A DNA stretch of 64,000 nt from Phragmites australis (Eukaryota; Streptophyta; Magnoliopsida; Poales; Poaceae): NCBI RefSeq assembly GCF_958298935.1, contig NC_084922.1, positions 5,210,501 through 5,274,500 on the forward strand, written 5' to 3'. The notes under the pieces are model-generated. The model did no database searches, was not told the DNA's origin, and saw only the letters and a list, made by a program, of their open reading frames with translations. Positions 57,953-64,000 of the stretch are shown here, one piece after another. Both the position numbers and the translations under genes were made by a program. Numbering within the stretch: the stretch's first letter is position 1; every line of letters starts with the position of its first letter.

Positions 57953-59090
57953 GTACTCAGGATAGGTCAGCAATTTATCTATATTTTTATAAAACCTATG
58001 AGTTATGATATATTTAAATAATATTTATTGTACATCTTACACAATTAAACAGTTTATAATCAAAGTTAATTTCTCATCCTCTCTCCTCTCAATTAAACTA
58101 ATCAGTATTCTCGCCACTTGAAATAATCAGTATTCTCACCACTTGAAGGTTGAGTTAATCTAATCCTTTAACCACTTGGTTACAGGTTGATACCCAAAGC
58201 AGTAGCTAAAGATATGCTATATTATGTGGTCAAATTTGTTAAAACTTGCCAATAGATTGATTTGTTCATGACTCACACTATAGTATAGGGGTGGATCAGA
58301 TTTCTTTTAGAAAGGAAATATGGCCTAAAAGCTCAGAATTAAACAATCAAAAGTGCAGTTCAGCCAAGTGGAGGATATTTAAGGAGTAGAAATTTTTTCA
58401 TAGATCCTCCAATATGACAATAAGCACCTCAGAATATAATAAATTAGATTGTTGTCGATCGACACTTTGTCACTTTCTACCAACATGACCAAAGTTCCTC
58501 CTCGGTGATATCTCATTAGGGATATCCTTACACTACGGAGCCACGTAGGAGCCTAAGCCCTATAGTAGTTTCTGTCCTAGATCGCTGATAACGACAATGC
58601 TCTCTATTGCTCTCTTGAAGAGCAACTTGAGATTTGGGTTGGGGCAATCCACTCAAATCAACTCATTACGTATAAAACAACGCATTTGGTTGTGCTTTTT
58701 ACCAAATGAACGCATATCGGTGGCGTTCATAAATCCTAATGAACACTTAGTAGCACTTCCACTCGAGGTGCCCATCCCTATCTAGGGCAAGTGGCAGCAC
58801 CTTGCTTTAATTTTGTTGTAGATAAAGCTAACCACGTCATTGTTACAATTATTGGTGGAAAAAATATTGCACCGATCATGCAGTTGAAAAATGCAACAGC
58901 GCCTCTGATCTGGGATTAATCATGGTTTATTGTTGGAAGAAGCAGAAGTCCTCTAACATGTAGGTATGACATGTTTCAAACCCTCTCCCTCCAATAGGAA
59001 GGAAAACGATTTTAGACATAGTTTTAAGGTAGGAGAAAAGGCCCTCCAGTGCCGATTTTAGACATAGTTTTAGACATAGCACCGAGTCTT
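57953..59090. other. Intergenic, no supported gene
   Basis: AT-rich. 58440-58800 is slightly more complex, without a recognisable frame. 'gattttagacatagtttta' occurs twice next to the LTR edge (59010 and 59053), perhaps from a small duplication at the truncation point. Confidence 0.35.
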
Positions 59091-59418
59091 CGGTGGGACC
59101 TTCGGGGCACCGAGTCCTTGGGGGCTGCCACGTGCAGCCCCGAGCACTCTCTCCCGAGCACTTTGATGGGACCTTCGGGGCACCGAGTCTTCGGGAGCTG
59201 CCACGTGCAGCCCCGAGCACTCTCTCCCGAGCACTTCCTTCTTGGTATTTGGGCTCTGCGGATCATCGGGGAACTAGGGTGCTCGGGAACCAGAAGCGGC
59301 GGCCCCGAGCACCTTCTCCCGGGACTTAGCTTCTACCTACCTTGCAGGGTGGTGATATGTGGTGGATGGCCGGCCTGGCCTCGGGACTTAGGGACCCCTG
59401 GTTCTAAATACACCGACA
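59091..59418 (-). mobile_element. Truncated 3' LTR of a second Tat-like gypsy element
   Basis: The minus strand starts TGTCGGTGTATTTAGAACC at 59418 and matches the form of the LTR start at 1100 (both continue CAGGGGTC...AGTCCCGAGGCC). Only about 330 bp of the 5' (U3) part remain; the LTR is cut near 59091. It contains two copies of a unit of about 73 bp (59094 and 59167). The internal region lies to the right, so this is the 3' LTR of a minus-strand element whose pol would lie beyond the window. Confidence 0.75.
59094..59240 (-). repeat. Two 73-bp U3 repeats with a G-box palindrome
   Basis: Each unit contains GGGGGCTGCCACGTGCAGCC or its one-base variant, a palindrome centred on CACGTG (G-box), followed by CCCCGAGCACTCTCTCCCGA. 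Duplicated U3 segments often act as enhancers in retrotransposons; activity here is inference. Confidence 0.75.
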
Positions 59419-59433
59419 GTAGCCCCCGGGCCC
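59419..59433 (-). other. Polypurine tract of the second gypsy element
   Basis: On the minus strand GGGCCCGGGGGCTAC directly precedes the LTR's TGTCGG. This is the expected position of the plus-strand primer and a form often seen in grass gypsy elements. It fixes element orientation as minus. Confidence 0.7.
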
Positions 59434-59773
59434 GTTGGTAGCCGACGGGACGGAGACTGCGAATGGGCCCTTCGTCGTGACCGAGGCCAAGGCTGGCGCG
59501 GACGCCATGTGGCAAGCTTTCGAGGGGTGGCCCTTGCGGACCTAGACCTCAAGTATGTTCCAACCGGAAAATGAGTGGACGCGTGTCCACACAACTTCCG
59601 AAGGGTATGATATCCATATGGGTGGCACGCGCGGTTGCCGCGCAGATCGAGGAAAATACGCCTGGCAACCGCTGACATCGCGCGATCGGCGGGAGATTCG
59701 CCTGACAGTTGCGCCGATCGAGGCGACGCTTCGCCGAGCGAACCGTTCGGGCGGCAGTTTTTGAATTTTGAGA

Positions 59774-59780
59774 TATAAAA
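59774..59780 (+). promoter_or_regulatory. TATA box of the antisense gene
   Basis: TATAAAA lies about 150 bp before the ATG at 59929, on the strand opposite to the retrotransposon. A 14-bp-stem inverted repeat (59777-59810) overlaps it and extends to the expected transcription start. Confidence 0.7.
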
Positions 59781-59810
59781 GGGGGAACGGATCGGTCCGT
59801 TCCCCTTTTT
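59777..59810 (+). repeat. Hairpin over the antisense core promoter
   Basis: AAAAGGGGGAACGGA and TCCGTTCCCCTTTTT pair with one bulged G around a TCGG loop. It lies between the TATA box and the predicted start site. Confidence 0.85.
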
Positions 59811-59928
59811 ACGCTCTCTTGCACTTGCCTTCTTCGTGCTCCGAAGCCCTCAGGAAACTCCCAGGCGACCGGAGCATTCTCCCTTCTCTCTCTTTTCACC
59901 ACCAAAAAACATCCCCCATCTTGCCGAG

Positions 59929-62829
59929 ATGACGAGGGTTGGAGGAGGACGACGGGACAAAACTTCGGACAGCATCTTGCCGGAGTCTCGTCTGAGGAAC
60001 GAGGAGGCGGCGGATAAGATTAGGAAGCTGCTGGTGCCGGAGGGTCAGGAGGGTGCTGTGGCGGTGAGGCCGGAGACTCTGACGCCGGCGACGACTGTCC
60101 CTGGGCGGACCGTCCTCTTCACCTCCTTCGTGGCGGCGGGGCTAGTGCCGCCGTTCTCCGCCTTCTTTCTGCAAGTGCTGGAGACGTACGGCATTCAACT
60201 GGTGCATCTAAGCCCCAATTCCGTCGTGGCGTTGGCGGTCTTCGCGCATCTCTGCGAAATGTTCGTGGGGGTGATGCCGTCGGCGACGCTGCTTCGCCAC
60301 TTCTTCGTCCTTCGGCCGGTGGGGAAGAAGAGGGGGCACTCCACGGCGGACGTCGCGGGGTGCTGCAACCTTCGGCTCCGGGAAGGCCTGGGGGACCATT
60401 ACATTCGCCAGGTGATGCGCAGCAAGTGGGAGGAATGGCGACGGGACTGGTTCTTCGTCGACATCGACCCCCACGAGCGCCTCGAATTGCCAGAGAAGGC
60501 GGCGGAACCTCAGCGATCAACGTGGGAGGCGCCGCCACCAGAAGATGCGAGACTGAAGCCGGTGCTGGAGCGCATTCTGGAACTGCGCGAGGGCGGGCTG
60601 ACCTCAGTCATGGTGGTGGCGGATTTTCTGCGTCGTCGGTTGGCTACTCTGCGAGAACGGGCCCGGCCGAGCTGGTTTTACACCGGGCCGGAGGACATCA
60701 CCAGGACCCAGATTGGCGCGAGCTGGGATCTGGGGGCGGCGGAACTGCGGGGGATGACAAGGGTGATCACCGGAACGGAGGATATGAGCCGGGCGGAACT
60801 CCCGTGGCCGGAGATGGCGCTCTGTGCCAACCCCAGCCGGGTGGCCATTATGGCGGGGCTGCCGGAGTTCGATGCCCAGGGGCCCGTGGACCGGCCAAGA
60901 AGCCGGAGTCCTGAGGCCTCCGAACTCCCCGGGCTGGAGGAACTACTTGGCGATGAGGTCGCTGGTAGCTCGGCGCAGGCTGGTGAAGGGGTCACCGCAA
61001 GCGGCAGCCGCCGTACCAGAGAGGAGGGCGCCACTGAAGTTGTTGAGGAGTTGGCGCCGGGAGATCGGGGAAAGCGTCCCCGGGCCTTGATCCTAGTGCC
61101 GGATTCTCCGCCGTCGCCGACGGCAGCGGCGGCATTTCCGGTGCTGGAGCCGCGCCTGGTGCGGATGGGGCCTGCATCGGCACCCGCGACCCGCACGGCG
61201 GAGACCGAGACCCGTGCGGCGGCACCCGTGGCCCGCACGACGGCGCCCGTACCCCGCGCAGCGGCTCAGCCGAGCCCCCAACGGAAGAGGCGGCGGGAGG
61301 AGTCAGGACCGACAGCGCCGGACCCGGACATCAGGCTCCCAGCGGCCAAATGGCGGTATCGGTGAGTCTTCTTGCTTGCTTTTCCATGGGCATTTCCGGC
61401 CCGAACTGAGTTTTGACAACTTTCACTTGTCTCCCGTAGGCCGGCTGCAGGCGCTGCTGTGACGGAGAGAGAGCAGGCACCGGGGCCAGAGCCGAGCCTG
61501 CCCGCTGCAACAGCGGAGGCCGGCATAGGAACGGCGGAGATGCCAATTGACGTGGCGACCCCTGGGAGAGAGGCGGAGGCGGCGGCTGAGAGAAGGGCGC
61601 CGGCGGAACCTACCCCGGGCGCGGAGAGCCCGGGGCGGATAATGGTGGAGGTGGATGTTCTGCCGGGGCCGGCGGACAGGGCGGCCGATGCGGGAATGCG
61701 GCCGCTGTCCGAAACCTTGGCTCCGGCGGAGCCTACCCCGGTCAGGCAGAGCCCGGGGCGGATGGCGGCGCAAGGCCCGGTGGAGAGCTCGGCCCCCCTG
61801 GAGGCATCCTGCGGAGAAGCCTGGCCCCCCCCAGTGCCCGGCCGGCCTGCCGATCCCTTCCTGGCCGCCATTAAAGGCGTCCAAGTAGCAGTCGGGCAGC
61901 TGGGCGCAGTGGTGAGGGCCAAGGAGGGGGAGCTCGAAGCCGAGTGCGCCCGCCTGGCACTGGAGAAGGCGCAGCTGGCGGGCGCCCAGGAGGAGGCCCG
62001 TGCGGCAGCCGCGCGGGAGCAGAAACTCCTAGAAGACATCCGCGCGGAAGCCGCGCGGGAACGAGAAACTCTGAAGACCGCGCGGGCAGAGGCCGCGCGG
62101 GAACGAGAAGACGCCGCCCGCTTGGCCGAGGCGTCGAGGCAGCAAGCTGCCGAGGCCCTTGCCAGGATGGGGCAGGCGCAGGAGAGGGAGGTGGCTGTCG
62201 CAGCCCGGGAGCAGGCCGCGGAGGAGCGGCAAGCCGAGCTGGCCCACCGGGAGGGTGCGGCCGAGAAGACGCGCGCCGATCTCCAGCGCTGGGAAGACGA
62301 TCTCCAGAAGATCAGAGAAGAAATCAAGCGCTGGGAGGAGGACGTCTTCGTCCGGGAAGTGGACAACGAGCTATCGGCGTCGGATCTTGGTGCCCGGGAG
62401 GATTCGGTGGCCCAGCAGGAGGATGTGTTGGCCCGGCGGGAGAATGAGTTGAGTCGCCGAGAAGGCGAACTGAGTCGCCGAGAGGGCGAAGCTGCTGCTG
62501 TGACGGCCGTCGCGGCTACCAGGGCGGAGGAGAATGCGAAGCACGAGGCGGAACTGGCCGAGCGTGAACGCGCTTTGTCCGAGATGGTGGCCAAGACGAA
62601 GCAGGCTGCCGTCCCCACCGCGGCTGGCGGTGCTCCCGGTCCGGCCGGGGACCAGGGACTCGAGGCACAGCTGCGGGCCGCCAAGGAGAAAATCGAGACT
62701 GCCTTTGTCTCGCGGGTCAACCTCGAGCATATGCTGGAGGACATACTCCGGCGGATGCGACGGGCCGTGGAGAAGGGTGGTCTTGGACGGCTTGTCGACG
62801 ACAAGAAGGGCGACGGCCCCGCACGATAA
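59929..62829 (+). CDS. Antisense gene of gypsy element: PF04195-type domain plus coiled coil
   Basis: Exon 1 59929-61361 and exon 2 61440-62829 (78-bp intron GTGAGTCTTC...CCCGTAG) join in frame to 940 residues. The first segment (about residues 60-190: FVAAGLVPPFSAFFLQVLET, HLSPNSVVALAVFAHLCEMF, WRRDWFFVDIDP) matches the 'putative gypsy type transposon' domain family. A Pro/Ala-rich, low-complexity middle follows, then a long coiled coil at about residues 637-865 with repeated AAREREt/RREGELSRREG patterns. The gene runs opposite to the retrotransposon, between its pol (outside the window) and 3' LTR, where Tat-lineage elements are known to carry antisense frames. It has its own TATA box. The ATG at 59929 is the first in-frame ATG after the promoter. 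The stop at 62827 (TAA) looks premature. Function unknown; the coiled coil suggests self-association. Confidence 0.8.
61362..61439 (+). other. Intron of the antisense gene
   Basis: 78 bp, starting GTGAGT and ending CCCGTAG. Removing it avoids the TGA at 61363-61365 and continues the frame as RPAAGAAVTEREQ. Its small size and T-richness against GC-rich exons are typical of grass introns. Confidence 0.8.
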
Positions 62830-63144
62830 GTGTTGGGGCTGCAGCAGGTCTGCGAGCGCCTCGAGACCCTGCCCTGGGCAGTCCAGGAACTTGCTGCCCG
62901 GGAGGGACGTGGCTTGGCACGTGCCGTGGCCGAGCACGTCCTGGCCTGCTACCGAAGCAGGGACCCGAACTTCCCACTGGAGCCGGCGCGGGAGGGAGTG
63001 GTCGAGGCTGAGGGGGAGGTCGCCCGGGCAGCGTTCCGGAGCACCGCCGCTGAGGTGGCGGCCGGCTTCAGGCGAGAGGTGCCGCCGCCGCCAGCCCCCG
63101 GGGATGACTCAGAGGATTCAGCCGACGCTTCTGCCGCCGACTAG
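62830..63144 (+). pseudogene. C-terminal continuation after an in-frame stop
   Basis: Immediately after TAA at 62827-62829 the same frame stays open for 104 codons (LGLQQVCERLETLPWAVQEL ... DDSEDSADASAAD) and ends with TAG. The sequence is protein-like, with an acidic tail, and fits as the original C-terminus. The stop is therefore a nonsense mutation in this copy, unless it is read through. Confidence 0.65.
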
Positions 63145-64000
63145 ATCTTTTGTAGCCTCTTTTCTTTTGTTTGTAGATGTAGGAGTGAACCCTTAGAAAA
63201 TGCCTTGGAAGTATCCTGTGAATATTAAATAGCTGTTTTTCCCTGAGCTCGCAACTCCAGTTTCTCTGTGTGTTCGATGCTTCTTCCGATGTTTTACTTC
63301 GAAGTCTCGGGGAGTACTCAGTCGGGCCGTTCCCGACCTTCCCGTCCCCGAGGATGAAGTTGTCTTTGATCGCTGTTACTGGCACAGTCGGCCTTCAAGC
63401 TCTCACGAATCCGTATTGCCTAAGTTAAGAACAAAGACAGAGACTTCCTTGTCCAGGAGATGGATTGATCCCGCGCGGAACACGCCGTGCCTGATGAACA
63501 CTTTTTCACTTTGCGACCACTCAGTTAGTAGAAGGGAGACGCGTGCGGGCGAGAATGTGACCAAGAGTCCTCGCGGTCCGGTGGTGCCCGGGCTTTAAAC
63601 GGGCCAGGCCGAGCACTGACAGCCCGCCCCCGAGACCTGAGCTCCGGACTACCCGAGTAGCTCGAGCGATAGGATTACCCAGGGCACCCGAGGAATCGGT
63701 AGTGCTCGGGGTCCTTAAAAGCGGACCGAACACCACGACCACCACGAAGGGCTTCGGTCAGACGTTATCGCGAGCACGCTACTCTTTTCTGCAAACCGTT
63801 CTGTCGTTCTGGGAAAAAATAGTCACGCGGCAGGGTTTTGCGTGCGAGGAGGCCACCTCGCCGAACAGATTAAACCGCGAGAGCCCCCGAGAGTGACTCG
63901 AGGACATAAATTTACTTAAAGCAGACTTGTCTGAATATAACCACTCACCGGACAGCTGTCGGCCTTCCAGCTCATCGATCCAGGAGGGATGTGCTTCCGA
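63145..64000. other. Internal non-coding part of the second gypsy element
   Basis: After the antisense gene's stop come T-rich 3'-UTR-like sequence (63145-63240) and then GC-rich DNA with 'tcgggg' and 'cccgag' words like those in the LTRs. No pol domain is readable on the minus strand up to the window end, so reverse transcriptase and integrase would lie further right. Confidence 0.4.

Noticed and set aside
61266..62804. A 512-codon minus-strand frame opposite the coiled-coil exon
   Set aside because: Ser/Ala/Arg-rich translation is the mirror of a GC-rich Glu/Arg/Ala coiled coil; no motif, and the plus strand has clear domain and splice evidence.

Overview
The window is nuclear DNA from a grass (Poaceae). 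The evidence is one intact intron-containing plant cell-wall gene with a GC-rich third position, a dense load of grass-type Ty3/gypsy, Ty1/copia, Mutator-like, hAT and Tourist-type elements, and long AT-rich intergenic stretches. The repeat types fit a panicoid grass (sorghum, sugarcane or millet group), but the species cannot be fixed from sequence alone. There are no bacterial operons, CRISPR arrays or phage genes.

Layout. 1-1.1 kb is AT-rich filler. 1.1-10.45 kb is a back-to-back pair of broken LTR retrotransposons. A plus-strand Tat-like gypsy element (5' LTR, PBS, gag, protease) is cut off near 5.05 kb and fused directly to a minus-strand copia element (pol to gag, PBS, 5' LTR ending at 10447). 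Both lost reverse transcriptase and the 3' LTR at the same join. 10.45-19.3 kb is gene-poor, with a Tourist-like MITE (11.6 kb), an AT microsatellite flanked by inverted repeats (16.1 kb), a probable solo-LTR piece (17.1-17.7 kb) and an Ac-like hAT non-autonomous element (18 kb).

19.3-24.4 kb holds the one confidently functional gene. It is a three-exon, 930-residue secreted glycoside hydrolase family 31 enzyme of the XYL1 alpha-xylosidase type, with TATA box, signal peptide and both catalytic aspartates. Its 1.7-kb second intron contains an old tandem duplication.

25-33.5 kb is a decayed DNA-transposon complex. It has a Mutator-like transposase pseudogene, then a plant-mobile-domain reading region in the same direction, then a minus-strand small gene with its own TATA box, then a GRF-type zinc-finger remnant. 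33.5-59 kb is mostly intergenic, with one plausible small gene on the minus strand (44.2-44.7 kb, a 161-residue Trp-rich protein of unknown role). It also has a complete Tourist-like MITE with TAA target duplication (47.6 kb), a possible larger relative carrying GC-rich DNA (41.4-42.7 kb), simple repeats, a copia-LTR-like stretch (52.1-53.6 kb) and degraded retroposon-like sequence (53.9-56.2 kb).

59.1-64 kb is the 3' part of a second Tat-like gypsy element on the minus strand (truncated 3' LTR, polypurine tract). It carries a plus-strand antisense gene. That gene has its own TATA box, a 78-bp intron, a 'putative gypsy-type transposon' (PF04195) domain and a long coiled coil. A single in-frame stop lies about 100 codons before the apparent natural end.

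All gene calls come from reading the sequence. No database search was run, and splice sites and element ends are predictions.
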